From Bradyrhizobium lupini (GTDB lineage: Bacteria > Pseudomonadota > Alphaproteobacteria > Rhizobiales > Xanthobacteraceae), in NCBI RefSeq assembly GCF_040939785.1, contig NZ_CP162553.1:2232001-2296000 (forward strand): 64,000 bases of DNA, given 5' to 3'. Below, piece after piece: positions 28,561-38,173 of this stretch; the stretch's first letter is position 1; each line of letters starts with the position of its first letter. The notes under the pieces are model-generated. The model worked only from the letters and a program-made list of their open reading frames with translations, had not been told where the DNA came from and ran no database searches. Position numbers and translations under genes: made by a program.

Positions 28561-29388
28561 ATGCAGGTGAAGCGGATCATCGACGGCGCGGCCGCCTCCC
28601 ACCTGATGGAGCCGCTCACCGCCCTGGTGGTGAAGGCGGGCGAAGCCATCCTCGCGGTCAACCGCGCAGCGATGCGGGTCGACGGCAAGCAGGACGGCTC
28701 GCCGGTGACCGAGGCCGACCTTGCGGCCGACCGCATCATCGCGGACGGGCTGGCACAGCTTGCGGGCGACATCCCGACGCTCTCGGAAGAGCGGACCCAG
28801 CTCGCCTCGCCGCCGTTCCGCGCCAGCTTCTTCCTGATCGACCCGCTCGACGGCACCAAGGAGTTCGTCGCCGGGCGCGACGAGTTCACCGTCAACCTTG
28901 CCCTGGTGACATCGGGCGTGCCGCTGCTGGGCATCGTCAGCGCGCCGGCACTCGGGCTGCTCTGGCGCGGCATCGTCGGCCGTGGCGCCGAGCGCGTCGG
29001 GTTCGACGGCGCAACCATCGGCGCTGCCGAGCCGATCCATACCCGCAAGCTGCCGCCCCTGGGCGAGCCCTGGATCGCCGCGGTGAGCCGCTCGCATGGA
29101 GATCCCCGAACCGAGGCGTTCATCGATCATCGCCCCAGCGCCGTCAGAAAGGCGGTCGGCTCGGCCGTGAAATTCGGACGGATCGCGGAAGGCAGTGCCG
29201 ACATCTACCCCCGCTTCGGGCCCACTTGTGAATGGGACGTCGGGGCCGGCTACGCGGTCGTGACCGCGGCCGGCGGCAGCGTGACCGACGGCAAGGGCGG
29301 CGCGCTCCGCTTCGGCGAGCGGCACGATGGCGGCTTCATCATCCCGGAGTTCATTGCCTGGGGTGACCCGCAGGCGGCAAGACTCTGA
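28561..29388 (+). CDS. cysQ: 3'(2'),5'-bisphosphate nucleotidase CysQ
   Basis: A 275-residue inositol-monophosphatase-fold enzyme that recycles PAP to AMP in sulfate assimilation. Metal-binding motifs: SPVTEAD (47-53), Glu77 in SEE, DPLDGTKEF (94-102) and CEWDVGAGYA near the C-terminus. It is divergent from chpT and convergent with the YHS gene. A start at Met16 is also possible because the ribosome site before Met1 is poor. Confidence 0.9.
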   Translation: MQVKRIIDGAAASHLMEPLTALVVKAGEAILAVNRAAMRVDGKQDGSPVTEADLAADRIIADGLAQLAGDIPTLSEERTQLASPPFRASFFLIDPLDGTKEFVAGRDEFTVNLALVTSGVPLLGIVSAPALGLLWRGIVGRGAERVGFDGATIGAAEPIHTRKLPPLGEPWIAAVSRSHGDPRTEAFIDHRPSAVRKAVGSAVKFGRIAEGSADIYPRFGPTCEWDVGAGYAVVTAAGGSVTDGKGGALRFGERHDGGFIIPEFIAWGDPQAARL

Positions 29389-29402
29389 GGTCGTAAAGGG
29401 GC

Positions 29403-29936
29403 CTACTGGCTGAGCTTGTCCTGGAGGGCGGGCCAGCGCTTGCCCACCTCATAGAGGAAGCGCTCGGGATTGGCGGCGAAGGCGTCGCGATTGGCTTCCC
29501 GGCTGAACAGATAGAGCCGCTGCGCCGCGATCGCGAAGAAGCGGGGGTTACCGGCGATGATGACGCCGCGGGCGATATCGACCGGATCGTAGCCGCCGAA
29601 CTGCGGCCCGTAGACCTCGGGATGGGCGAGGAAAGACGCCCGGTTGCCCTCGTTCCGAAAGCGCCAGACGGCGCCCCACAGGTTCGCCTCGAACTCGGCC
29701 GTCCCCTGCACGGCCGTGCCAGCGACGAAATAGGCCACGGGGTCGAAGCCCTCGACCGCCACGCCACTGAAACGGTTGACGACGATCCGCTCGGTGGTGG
29801 CCGCCTGCGCCGGCAACCCCGCGCAGAGGATCCAAATGCCCGACAGCATGCAGACCAGAAGGCCGATCAAGGCAATTCCGGGGCGCAAAGGGCTGGCTTC
29901 CTGCCGTTGTGCCGTCATAGTTGCTGCGGATAACAT
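29403..29936 (-). CDS. YHS-domain exported protein
   Basis: A 177-residue protein with an N-terminal signal or anchor (hydrophobic about 20-40, ending LPAQA) and a YHS domain (GFDPVAYF, about 63-70, then WRFRNEGNRASFLAHPEVYGPQFGGY in two steps at about 92-117). YHS domains often bind metal through Cys residues, but this version has none in the core, like many alphaproteobacterial YHS proteins of unknown job. The tail has a second motif rich in Phe/Ala. A second start six codons in is possible. Confidence 0.8.
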   Translation of the reverse strand: MLSAATMTAQRQEASPLRPGIALIGLLVCMLSGIWILCAGLPAQAATTERIVVNRFSGVAVEGFDPVAYFVAGTAVQGTAEFEANLWGAVWRFRNEGNRASFLAHPEVYGPQFGGYDPVDIARGVIIAGNPRFFAIAAQRLYLFSREANRDAFAANPERFLYEVGKRWPALQDKLSQ

Positions 29937-30027
29937 CCGAGTCGAGGGGACATCCGGCGCAACCTAGAGCCGCGCCTGTTGGCGCCAGGTTAAGGAAGCG
30001 ACCGGATTCGATACCAGGGGTTCTTTT

Positions 30028-30633
30028 ATGACTTTCGCATCACGCCTTGCCGCAGTCGCGCTTGCCGCGATGGTCGGGTGGATCAGTCCGGCTTCCGCCC
30101 AGCAGCCGCCGCCGCCCGACTTGCCGCCGCCGCAGCGGACCCAGACGCCCAGCACCTATGGGCCGGACGAACTCGTGAACGCCGGGCATCGCTTCTTCGG
30201 CAACGTCTCGCGCGGTCTCGCCTCGATCATCGAGAAGGCGGTCAGCCAATGGGGCCTGCCCAACGGCTATATCCTCGGTGAGGAAGGGTCCGGCGCTTTC
30301 GTCGCCGGCCTGCGCTACGGCGAAGGCACGCTCTACACCAAGAACGCAGGTGACCTCAGGGTCTACTGGCAGGGTCCCTCGCTCGGCTTCGACTGGGGTG
30401 GCGACGGCGCGCGCACCATGACGCTGGTCTATAATCTGCCCGCCACCAACGCGATCTACCAGCGCTTCGCCGGCCTCGACGGCTCGGCCTACATCATCGG
30501 CGGCTTCGGCATGACGGCGCTCACCGCCAACAACATCGTGCTGGTGCCGATCCGCTCGGGCCTCGGCCTGCGGCTGGGAGCCAATATCGGCTATTTGAAA
30601 TTCACCCCGCGCGCGACCTGGAACCCGTTCTAG
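30028..30633 (+). CDS. EipA-like DUF1134 periplasmic protein
   Basis: A 201-residue DUF1134 protein. A signal peptide ends about residue 24 (ASAQ), followed by a Pro-rich stretch and the conserved domain (FFGNVSRGLASIIEKA, LGEEGSGAFVAGLRYGEGTLY, GPSLGFDWGGDGARTM in pieces to the end). In Brucella, EipA supports envelope integrity and virulence. AGGGG lies 7 bases before the ATG. It stands alone between the divergent YHS gene and the coiled-coil gene. Confidence 0.88.
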   Translation: MTFASRLAAVALAAMVGWISPASAQQPPPPDLPPPQRTQTPSTYGPDELVNAGHRFFGNVSRGLASIIEKAVSQWGLPNGYILGEEGSGAFVAGLRYGEGTLYTKNAGDLRVYWQGPSLGFDWGGDGARTMTLVYNLPATNAIYQRFAGLDGSAYIIGGFGMTALTANNIVLVPIRSGLGLRLGANIGYLKFTPRATWNPF

Positions 30634-30752
30634 CGTTCCGCTTTCCCCTCCGGCGACGGATCAAGGTTAACGACATGTCGGGGCTGGCTTTTTGCCGGCC
30701 CCGCATGCAATGTCCTTGGTAAATTTTTCCTTAGCTTTGGGAGTTCTGGCCC

Positions 30753-32051
30753 ATGGTCGAACCGATCATGTACCTGGCGATCGGTTTCCTGCTCTCGATG
30801 CTGTGCGGGCTCGCGATCGTGCCGCTGGTGCATAACCGCGCCGTGCGCCTGACCACGCGCCGGCTCGAGGCCGCCACGCCGTTGTCGATGGCCGAGATCC
30901 AGGCCGACAAGGACCAGCTCCGCGCCGAGTTCGCCATGTCGGCGCGACGGCTGGAGATGAGCGTCGACCAGCTCAAGAACAAGACCACGAGCCAGCTCGC
31001 CGAGCTCGGCAAGAAGAGCGACGCCATCAACCGCATGAAGATCGAGCTCGGCGAGAAGAACGCCACGATCTTCGCGCTCGAAGCGCGCGAGAAGGCGGTG
31101 AAGGAGCAGCTCCGCGCCACCGAAGAGGAATTCAACACCAAGACCGCAGCCCTGCGCGCCGCCGAGCTCGCGCTGACCGACAAGCAGGGCGAGCTCGCAA
31201 AGATCAATTCCGAACTGTCCGACCGCTCGATGATGGCGGAGAGCCGTCAGGTCGAGCTGGTCGCGGTCCGTGCGCAGATCGAGGAGCTGAAGCACCGCGT
31301 CGGCGACGCCGAAAAGGAATTTGCCGCGACACAGGCGCGGCTGGCGCAGGAGCGCACCGAGTCCGAGACCGCTTCGCGCGAGCTCGGCGACGCCCGCGGC
31401 CGCGTCGAGAACCTCAGCCAGCGCGTCACCGACCTCGATCGCCAACTCATCGTGCAGGTGAAAGAGGCCGAGATGTTGTCGGGCCGCGTCGGCGATCTCG
31501 AGGGACGCCTTGCCACGCAGGGCAAGCTGCTCGCCGAACGCGACTATGAGAACAACCAGCTCCGCCAGGCCAACGAGGCCAATGAGCGCATCATCAAGGA
31601 GCTGCGCGTTGAGATCGCGGCGTTGAGCGGCGGCAAGTCCTCGGCCGCAATGGAATCGATCCGCGCGGAAAAGACCGCGCTCGAGGAGCAGCTGCGCACC
31701 GCCCGCGACGAGCGCGCCAAGCTCCAGCGCGACATCAACGCGATCCAGCAACAGGCCGAGAGCTCCTGGGCGACCGAGCGGATGGAGAACGCGCTGCTGC
31801 GCGAACGCATCAACGACATCGCAGCCGAGGTGGCCAAGCTCGCGATGCAGCTCGAAGGGCCGAACTCGCCGATCGAGGCCCTGCTCGCGGCGGAGGCCGG
31901 CCAGCCGCCGAGGCCGGCGCCACGCCCGGCCAACGACGCCCCTGCCAACGGCACCGCCGCAGGCACCCTGCCCGAAGGCGGCGGAACACTGGCCGAACGC
32001 ATCCGCGCGCTCCAGGCCCACGCCTCCCGCGCCCGCCAGCAGGGCGCGTAA
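30753..32051 (+). CDS. Membrane-anchored coiled-coil protein, unknown function
   Basis: A 432-residue protein with one N-terminal membrane helix (about 5-24, MYLAIGFLLSMLCGLAIVPLV) and a long heptad-rich coiled coil (about 45-375, many Glu/Leu/Ala/Arg). The last 55 residues are Pro/Ala/Gly-rich. I see no catalytic motif. GGGAG lies 9 bases before the ATG. The layout suggests a cytoplasmic scaffold fixed to the inner membrane. It is the last core gene before the tRNA and the island. Confidence 0.7.
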   Translation: MVEPIMYLAIGFLLSMLCGLAIVPLVHNRAVRLTTRRLEAATPLSMAEIQADKDQLRAEFAMSARRLEMSVDQLKNKTTSQLAELGKKSDAINRMKIELGEKNATIFALEAREKAVKEQLRATEEEFNTKTAALRAAELALTDKQGELAKINSELSDRSMMAESRQVELVAVRAQIEELKHRVGDAEKEFAATQARLAQERTESETASRELGDARGRVENLSQRVTDLDRQLIVQVKEAEMLSGRVGDLEGRLATQGKLLAERDYENNQLRQANEANERIIKELRVEIAALSGGKSSAAMESIRAEKTALEEQLRTARDERAKLQRDINAIQQQAESSWATERMENALLRERINDIAAEVAKLAMQLEGPNSPIEALLAAEAGQPPRPAPRPANDAPANGTAAGTLPEGGGTLAERIRALQAHASRARQQGA

Positions 32052-32207
32052 GCGGCCCCAAGATGGTCTGACCGCCGAATTGCGGGTCCGGGGGAAGGTT
32101 TTCCGGCCCGGCAGCGCCTCGAAACTTGACACCTTCGGCCTGCACTTCTAAATCGCGGGCTCCAAAGCATCGGCGGCCGAAACTCGGGTCGCCTGCATGA
32201 TGGTTTC

Positions 32208-32282
32208 GGGTGCATAGCTCAGCGGGAGAGCGTTCCCTTCACACGGGAGAGGTCCAAGGTTCGATCCCTTGTGCGCCCACCA
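32208..32282 (+). tRNA. tRNA-Val (anticodon CAC)
   Basis: A 75-base tRNA with CCA encoded. Acceptor GGGTGCA pairs with TGCGCCC; D stem GCTC/GAGC; anticodon stem TTCCC/GGGAG with loop TTCACAC giving CAC; T arm GGTTCGATCCC. tRNA-Val is a known integration target of symbiosis islands in Bradyrhizobium, and gene content changes completely to the right. The 3' end is therefore a likely attL; the matching direct repeat at the other island end would lie outside the window. Confidence 0.95.
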
Positions 32283-33739
32283 TTAGTCCGATGGTTACAA
32301 TGACTTAGCGGGTTACTTCCCCCACATTGTGCCCCGAAAAGTCTGGGGCACAACAGGGGCACGTCGCAAAAAGATTGTCCCTCTACCTTCGGCCGCCGCT
32401 CCGACCCCGACGGCGAAAGCTCGTTAGTGTTTCACGACGAGATCCGCGTCTGCACAATCGCCATGTGACAAGGATCAATGGAGTTGGAGGGCTCGCGTGG
32501 AATCGCGGTTGCACGATTGTTAGGTCATTCGATGTAGCCCGCAGTGCCTTCAATACGCGGTGGCAGTGGCTTCTTTGCGTTTCAGCCGATTCATTACCAT
32601 TTCATTGCAGCATTCTTCATCGAGAGCTGTATTTCCGTTCTCCTTAAAACTGTCATTACGGTTTTCAAACTCGGCCACTGAGGCTGGAGACAGGCCAGCG
32701 CCCTCGCGCTAGGTGCTCTCCTGAGTAGGACACTCGTTTCGGGAAACTAGGACACGTTCGGATCCGTACCGGAACACCGTGCTACTACTACGGATTTCTC
32801 AGGCGTATTGAAGGAGTCAGGATTGCTCCTGCCGGGGCTGTTATTTGATTCCCAACAAATTTCCGGCAGGGTCGCGCGGATGCGACCCTTTCTTGATTCC
32901 ACACTCGCGGAGGGATCAGGACAGTCCTCGGTGCTAGGTACTGGCCGAAATAGCCCACTCGGGATTTCAAAGTAGGCCACGCAACGAAAGGCCCCGACGG
33001 TCTACGGTCCGGTTGAATCCTCAGGCCGCTTTACGAGTCTTCCGCGCCGTCTTAGTCTTTCCATTGCGGAAAAGTATCATAAGCTCTTTGACCCAGCCAA
33101 CTCATTCGTAAACACTGATGGCTTCGTGTCGGCAGGACGCATCAGCGGCGCAAAGAGCACCCCGATCTCGCGGTTGAAGATCGGCAGCTTGGAACAAAGC
33201 CCAAAACCGCTTCCGGTTCGTTGATCGTCTATTGCTTGACTACCTGGGCGGCAGCATCCCTTCATCTAGGTTGACCACCTCGCTGGCGGTGATGGTGACG
33301 ACTACGACGAGATCCCCCTGGCAACATTGTAAAGCGGTAAGGCCAATGGAGCGGGGAGTCCGCTTTCGGCATCCCCTACCTCGGGGGCGGCTTATGGTCA
33401 TCGCCCTTCCAGATCGTGATGCTACTCGGGCGTATTGACCGGTTGCGGTGCCGTAGCGCTCGCATGGCTCGCAAAGAAGGACCCAGTTCGGCCCCCTCCT
33501 GGATCTCGACCGAGTATCACACCTGTTTCGAGCATTGGGGGATCGGCTCTCACCAGCTTGGCGGTGCTCACGCCCGCATTCGGATCAACTGCCATTTCGG
33601 GTCTCGTTCAAGCAGCTCTCGCACGCGCTCGATGCGAGCGAACCGGAATGGATGGACCAGTTTGATCATCGGGCTAGACCCCTCGGGTCGAATGCGAACA
33701 ATCGGATCATGAAAACGACGAGCGTGCGACGGGTGATGC
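32283..33739. other. Start of accessory island, no intact gene
   Basis: About 1.46 kb after tRNA-Val with no convincing gene. The first stretch may hold an integrase relic (32357-32467). Around 32747-32980 and 33435-33665 short open frames exist but lack domain features, ribosome sites or family likeness. Base composition is lower in GC in places than the core. It reads as decayed DNA. Confidence 0.5.
32357..32467 (+). pseudogene. Possible integrase N-terminal relic
   Basis: 75 bases after the tRNA one frame reads GHVAKRLSLYLR and, after a slip near 32392, the next frame reads RSDPDGESSLVFHDEIRV before a stop. Joined, this looks like the start of a protein, and island integrases normally lie beside the tRNA target. 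No catalytic residues of a tyrosine recombinase are present, so identity is uncertain. Confidence 0.25.
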
Positions 33740-33973
33740 TCATGAGTCGAGCTGTCGCTTCTCCGCTGAATGCCAGTCCGCGCCGTGGAGGCGGATCATC
33801 TCCCGACGGGACCGCTCGATGAAGATGCGCTCAACGCATAAGCCGGCTGCAACTGAAGCCGCCACCGCAAGGCCGCAGGCCATATAGTCATTCATGAAAT
33901 TCCAAAACATGTTGCAACCGGCAACTCCTACAAAAGTAAGTGCCATGACCATATTGCGAAATGCCTTAACCAT
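33740..33973 (-). CDS. Small two-helix membrane protein, unknown
   Basis: A 77-residue protein starting MVKAFRNMVMAL, with two hydrophobic segments (about 9-24 and 31-47) and a charged C-terminal half (IERSRREMIRLHG). GGGGG lies 5 bases before the ATG, which picks this start over one 15 codons upstream. No family recognised. The frame upstream on the same strand (34003-34290) may be its partner. Confidence 0.4.
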   Translation of the reverse strand: MVKAFRNMVMALTFVGVAGCNMFWNFMNDYMACGLAVAASVAAGLCVERIFIERSRREMIRLHGADWHSAEKRQLDS

Positions 33974-34002
33974 GCTGCCCCCAGTCAGTCGGTCAGGAAC
34001 TT

Positions 34003-34290
34003 CTAGCATTGCAACCACGGCGATTGGCAGCGTTTGACCCTTGTGATGCGCCGTCTTTCTGCTCGATCAGCTTGGGTCCGGCCGCGCTGTCCGCCGTGGG
34101 GCTCGCTCTTCCCACTTAAGAGGGCACCCGCGAAGGGGGCAGTGATAGCGACGCCGGCATACTTCATGACGTCGGCCCTTTCCCGAATGCCCCCGGCGAG
34201 GAGCTCTGCATCCCTTTGCGCGAGGGATGGACGCCGCACGGCGTGCGCCGTTGTGGCGTGGAGAAGAAGGGCCACCAAGCTCGCAATCAT
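34003..34290 (-). CDS. Possible small exported protein
   Basis: A 95-residue frame with a plausible signal peptide (MIASLVALLLHATTAHA) followed by a polar, Arg-rich remainder and a second weakly hydrophobic stretch (AGVAITAPFAGALLSG). No family is recognised and there is no clear ribosome site, so it may be chance. It lies upstream of the small membrane protein on the same strand. Confidence 0.25.
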   Translation of the reverse strand: MIASLVALLLHATTAHAVRRPSLAQRDAELLAGGIRERADVMKYAGVAITAPFAGALLSGKSEPHGGQRGRTQADRAERRRITRVKRCQSPWLQC

Positions 34291-34440
34291 TCCGCTAATC
34301 GGTTAGTCAGACCTTTTGATTAGCAATCAGCCGCTGATGCGGGAGGATTGCCCGCAAGTCATGCAATCTAGACGTTCCGCCTATTCCACGTCCGGGCGGT
34401 CCTCAGTTACTTTGCCAGCGTGGGTTGGGGGACCGCGCCT

Positions 34441-34630
34441 ATGCCGCAGGGGTTTGTCTGCGTAGTCGTTTCACCAAATAGCGATTACATAAAAATCGGC
34501 TGCACCGAACGGCCGATCGCTGAACGCCTTCGAGGAATAAATGGCGGCGAGGCGTACGCTCCCCATGGTCCGTGGGAATTGTCAGATTACCGCTCACACG
34601 CCATACCTTTCGCGATGGTGACCCTGAAAA
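34441..34630 (+). pseudogene. T5orf172/GIY-YIG-like domain protein, truncated
   Basis: From ATG 34441 (GGGG before it) the frame reads GFVCVVVSPNSDYIKIGCTE, then RPIAERLRGINGG and YAPHGPWELSDYR, matching the start of T5orf172 (MUG113) domains, which are related to GIY-YIG endonucleases. After about 34610 the frame turns into unrelated low-complexity sequence and runs into the next gene. So only the first half of the domain is kept. Confidence 0.45.
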
Positions 34631-34718
34631 TTGCACAGCACAGTCCTTGCCGCGCTCGACCCGCGCCACGTGTGTTACTCTCGTCAAAGTTGATTCGGAA
34701 TTCCATTGAGTGTGAACC

Positions 34719-35306
34719 TTGTCGAAACGAAAGCGCCGCCGAGCGGCCCCGATCGACTATGAAGGCGCAGAGTATCTTCCCGTTGAGCGCGGCAACTACG
34801 CTACTGAGTATAGCCGCGACGAGTTCTATGCGCCGCGATATGGTCTTGACGACGTTGGCCCGATCGATCTCTGGAGTGCTCCAACTCGAATTAGCCTAGG
34901 CGAATCTCTCACCGTTCTTTCTCTCTTGTACGTGTGCTCCATTTCTGCGTTCAATGCGGGCTATTTTTCTAGGATACCCGGTAACTTCACCGAGCTTTTT
35001 ACCTTCTCGGACCTCATTGGAACGAATATCCAGATTCTACAGTATTTTATTTCCGCCTTTTCCATCTTCTGCACGTTCAGCTTCTTTGGTGGGCTGTTGC
35101 TGGCCGCGCTAAACATCAATATTAGTGCCACCGCCGAACGCGTTGCTCTTCGCTATCACATCAACACATTTTTATTTTCGGTTGCGTTCTTGGTCCTGCG
35201 GTTCGTCGTGATGGCGATGTTCGCATTCTTGGACTACTTCAAAATAACGACCTTCACAATTTTGGTTCTGCCAGAGTTTATCTTTCAGGGCGTGCTAACG
35301 GTCTGA
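34719..35306 (+). CDS. Membrane protein, C-terminus cut by an IS element
   Basis: A 195-residue frame with a TTG start (MSKRKRRRAAP), a polar N-terminus of about 60 residues and four hydrophobic segments (about 60-82, 100-120, 128-150, 152-185). It ends at FQGVLTV exactly where IS-like sequence begins, so the original protein was probably longer. Base composition is more AT-rich than the surroundings, pointing to a foreign source. No family is recognised; a membrane effector of a defence or toxin type is one possibility, not shown. Confidence 0.45.
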   Translation: MSKRKRRRAAPIDYEGAEYLPVERGNYATEYSRDEFYAPRYGLDDVGPIDLWSAPTRISLGESLTVLSLLYVCSISAFNAGYFSRIPGNFTELFTFSDLIGTNIQILQYFISAFSIFCTFSFFGGLLLAALNINISATAERVALRYHINTFLFSVAFLVLRFVVMAMFAFLDYFKITTFTILVLPEFIFQGVLTV

Positions 35307-36470
35307 GCGGCACGATCCATCCGACCATTCTCCTATCTACGGGCTGTCCGATGAGGGGGTGTGCGAGCGCTGGGTCCACGACCCTTATTTCCAGTTCTTC
35401 ACCGGCGAAGAGTTTTTCCGGCACGCTTTCCCGCACGAACGCTCGGACCTGAGCCATTGGCGCAAGCGGCTCGGCGACAAGCTGGAGCTGCTGCTGGCGG
35501 AGAGCCTGCGGGTGGCGCACGAAGCCGGCGCCTTACGCAGCCAGGACCTCAAGCGCGTCACGGACACCACGGTGCAGCCGAAGGCAATCACCTTCCCGAC
35601 CGACGCCAAGCTGCTTCATGCGGCCATCCAGGGCCTCAACCGCCTGGCGAGAAGGCACAGCGTCAGGCTCCGGCAATCCTATTCTCGCGTGGCCAAGGCC
35701 GCTGCGATGATGGCGGGCCGCTACGCCCATGCCAAACAGTTCGGGCGGCATCAGCGGCAGTTGCGTATCCTGCGCTGCCGGCTGGGCCGGATCATCCGCG
35801 AGATCCGTCGCAAGATCGAGGGCCAGCCAGCCCTCGAGGAGGCATTCGCCCTTCCGCTTGGCCGAGCCAGCCAGATCCGCTCCCAGCAGCAGCGCCAGCG
35901 CGGCTGGAAGCTCTATTCCTTTCATGCCCCGGAGGTGGAGTGCATCGGCAAAGGCAAGGCCTCAGCCCCTTACGAGTTCGGCGTGAAGGCCTCCATCGTC
36001 ACCAACAATCGCCGAGCTCCCGGCGGCCTGTTCGTACTGCATGCCAGCTCGCTGCCCGAAAATCCCTACGACGGTCACATGCGGAACGTCATCGACCGAC
36101 CGAGACGCTCACCGGATGTCCGATCGAGCGGGCCTATGTCGACAAGGGATACCGCGGCCACGATGCTCAAAATCCACGTCGCGTCTTCATCTCCGGCCAA
36201 AAGCGCGGCGTCTTCGGCGTCATCAAGCGCGAGCTGCGCCGCCGCTCCGCCATCGAGCCCATCATCGGCCACATGAAGACCGAAGGTCACCTCGGTCGCT
36301 GCTACCTCAAAGGCCGTGCCGGAGACGCCGCCAACGTCATCCTCTCAGCCGTTGGCCACAACTTCCGCCGCATCCTAGCCTGGCTCAGAGAACTCTTGTG
36401 CCTGTTCCTGGTCCGACTATGCCGCGTGCTGGCCGGTCCAGCCCCGCTCAATTCGCCTTCTTAACGGACG
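35300..36470 (+). mobile_element. IS5-family insertion sequence, decayed
   Basis: Transposase-like sequence in two frames. The first (from about 35332) reads LSDEGVCERWVHDPYFQFF and HERSDLSHWRKRLGDKLELL, with the first Asp in VTDTTVQPKA; near 36100 it slips into the second frame, which reads TGCPIERAYVDKGYRGHD, FISGQKRGVFGVIKRELRRRS and AIEPIIGHMKTEGHLGRC, giving the remaining DDE residues. A base is missing at about 36101 and a Val codon is lost in the first Asp block. The N-terminus is also ragged. It cannot make an intact transposase. Inverted repeats could not be fixed. Confidence 0.75.
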
Positions 36471-36569
36471 ACTGATGCTGGTGCTGCCGTTGACGTCGAC
36501 AGCGACATGTCGATGGTGATCGGCAGCCTTGCTGCTGACCATCATCATCCTGCTGGCGGCTGGTCTGAG

Positions 36570-37852
36570 CTATATACCTCCGAGCAGTCGACGGCATTGC
36601 TTGGCTCTGGCAATCAAGTGGTCGTCGAGGCGCCCGATGATGGCGTTGTGCAGCCCGTCCTTCTGCGCTTGCTTCCGTACGGCGGCTACAATGTCCGGAA
36701 GCTGCTCGGCCATGGAAATCAGTCCGGCGATCACCTTGTCAGGATCGAGGCGCGTTTCGCGCGCGAACTTCTGCCAATCGCGCAAACTAATCTGGCTGAG
36801 CTTGTAATCACCGCCGATTTTCATCGCGAGCTTGATCTTCTGCAGATCGCCGTCATCGTAGGGAAGAACGCTCGCAATGTCGTAGAGCGGCGCGAGCCGT
36901 ACGTGAGGGCCTCCGGCCAGCAGCAGCGAATAATTTTTGGCATGAGCATCCGTACCCGCAATCAGCCAATTGAAGCCGAGCGCGTCGACAAACGTGTCAA
37001 CGTCCGCGACGCGATCCGTGGAGTAGGTGCGCAAAAGCTCGATCACATCGGCAGGGCTTGGTCCGCCATCGTTTTGATACTTCATGGTCGGCAGGATGCC
37101 GAGCGCCTGGCAGATATCTTCCTGGTGGACACGGACGATCTCGTTCCCACTAAACTGCCGGTCGTAGCGCTCGATGACGATGGCGATTTCCTTTCCGAAA
37201 TGCATCACCTGGGTGTCGGCGACGGGCAGACCGAGATTGCGCGCAAGTATGAGGCAGATGTGTTCTTTTTCCGCGTGTCCGTCGAAATGGCCGGTCGGCG
37301 GTTTGAGGATATGCGTCGTCGGAATGCGCCCAGAGGGAATTCCCCATTTGCCTTTTGCAGAAGCAAGGCGGTTTTGGGTTGGGCACCCGCAAGACTGAAT
37401 TGTCCGGTATCGCGCGGCAACCGCCATGCGGCGTGATCCTCGCGTAGAGTTTGCAGGCGATTGGCGATCGCCGTTTCCTCAAGCCATTCGACCTTGTCGT
37501 CGGCGCCGCTTCGCAAGGCCTCCAGCCGATCAGGCGTGACGAACTGAATGGCACCCGCGCAGTCCTCGCCGACATGGGAAATAAGGGCAAACACGTTCCG
37601 CGCGGACACCTGAAATCTTCGGGCCCACCGTTCGAGCACGCGTTCGTTGTCGGGCAGGAGTCCCCAGAGGAAAGCCTGCACGGCGGAAGGACCGTGCTCT
37701 TCGGCCGCGAGAGGCATGGAGAGCGACAGCGGATAGGCTCCCTCGGCTTGGCGCCAGTCCTTGTCGTAGACAAAGGTGAGCCGGCCGCGGGCGCCATTGC
37801 GCAGGCGGCCGATTTCCTGACCATCCAGCAGAGCAACAACTTCGCTGGTCAT
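36570..37852 (-). pseudogene. hipA: HipA toxin kinase, frameshifted
   Basis: The N-terminal part (from 37852) reads MTSEVVALLDGQEIGRLRNG, LWGLLPDNERVLERWARRF and FSLAGAQPKTALL; near 37348 the frame slips and the next frame goes on with KWGIPSGRIPTTHILKPP, FGKEIAIVIERYDR, TDAHAKNYSLLL and the family end. Together they make a full HipA-like Ser/Thr kinase, a persistence toxin that phosphorylates a translation enzyme in E. coli. The slip is one base net, possibly a 4-base deletion. The start overlaps hipB by 4 bases. Truncated protein lacks the kinase core. Confidence 0.85.
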
Positions 37853-38136
37853 GCCTTTTTCTTCCTGGCCTTGGCCACGATGGCGTTGATATCGACAGCT
37901 GGCCTGGTGGCCCCGCGGGCGGGCGTTTGTTCGGTGCTCGCATCCAGGCGGATGTCCAGGGCGTCAAGGGCGCGAAGGATCAGCCCGAGCTCCGCGCGCG
38001 CGTGACCGTGCTCAACCTCGATCACCCACTGGCGGCTGACGCCAATGCGTTTGGCAAACGTCGATTGATCGAGTTTGAGCTTCTTGCGCCGGTCGCGAAG
38101 GACGGCGCCGAGTTCGGCCGGGGTGCGTACGAGCAT
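37849..38136 (-). CDS. hipB: HipB-like antitoxin, HTH_3 regulator
   Basis: A 95-residue Xre/HTH_3 protein (LRDRRKKLKLDQSTFAKRIG, VSRQWVIEVEHGHA). Start chosen at MLVRTPAELG, which fits the family; the open frame extends 30 codons upstream through the operator region. It lies directly before hipA with an ATGA overlap, as antitoxins of this type do, and should bind the repeats at 38174-38219. With hipA broken it may survive as a lone regulator. Confidence 0.85.
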   Translation of the reverse strand: MLVRTPAELGAVLRDRRKKLKLDQSTFAKRIGVSRQWVIEVEHGHARAELGLILRALDALDIRLDASTEQTPARGATRPAVDINAIVAKARKKKA

Positions 38137-38173
38137 GGGATTTCCAAAAGTCAGCGTTCGCTTACTTTCACAT

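Noticed and set aside
28390..29325. Long upstream extension of chpT on the minus strand
   Set aside because: It is antisense to cysQ and has no ChpT likeness; AGGAA before ATG 28389 fits the family start.
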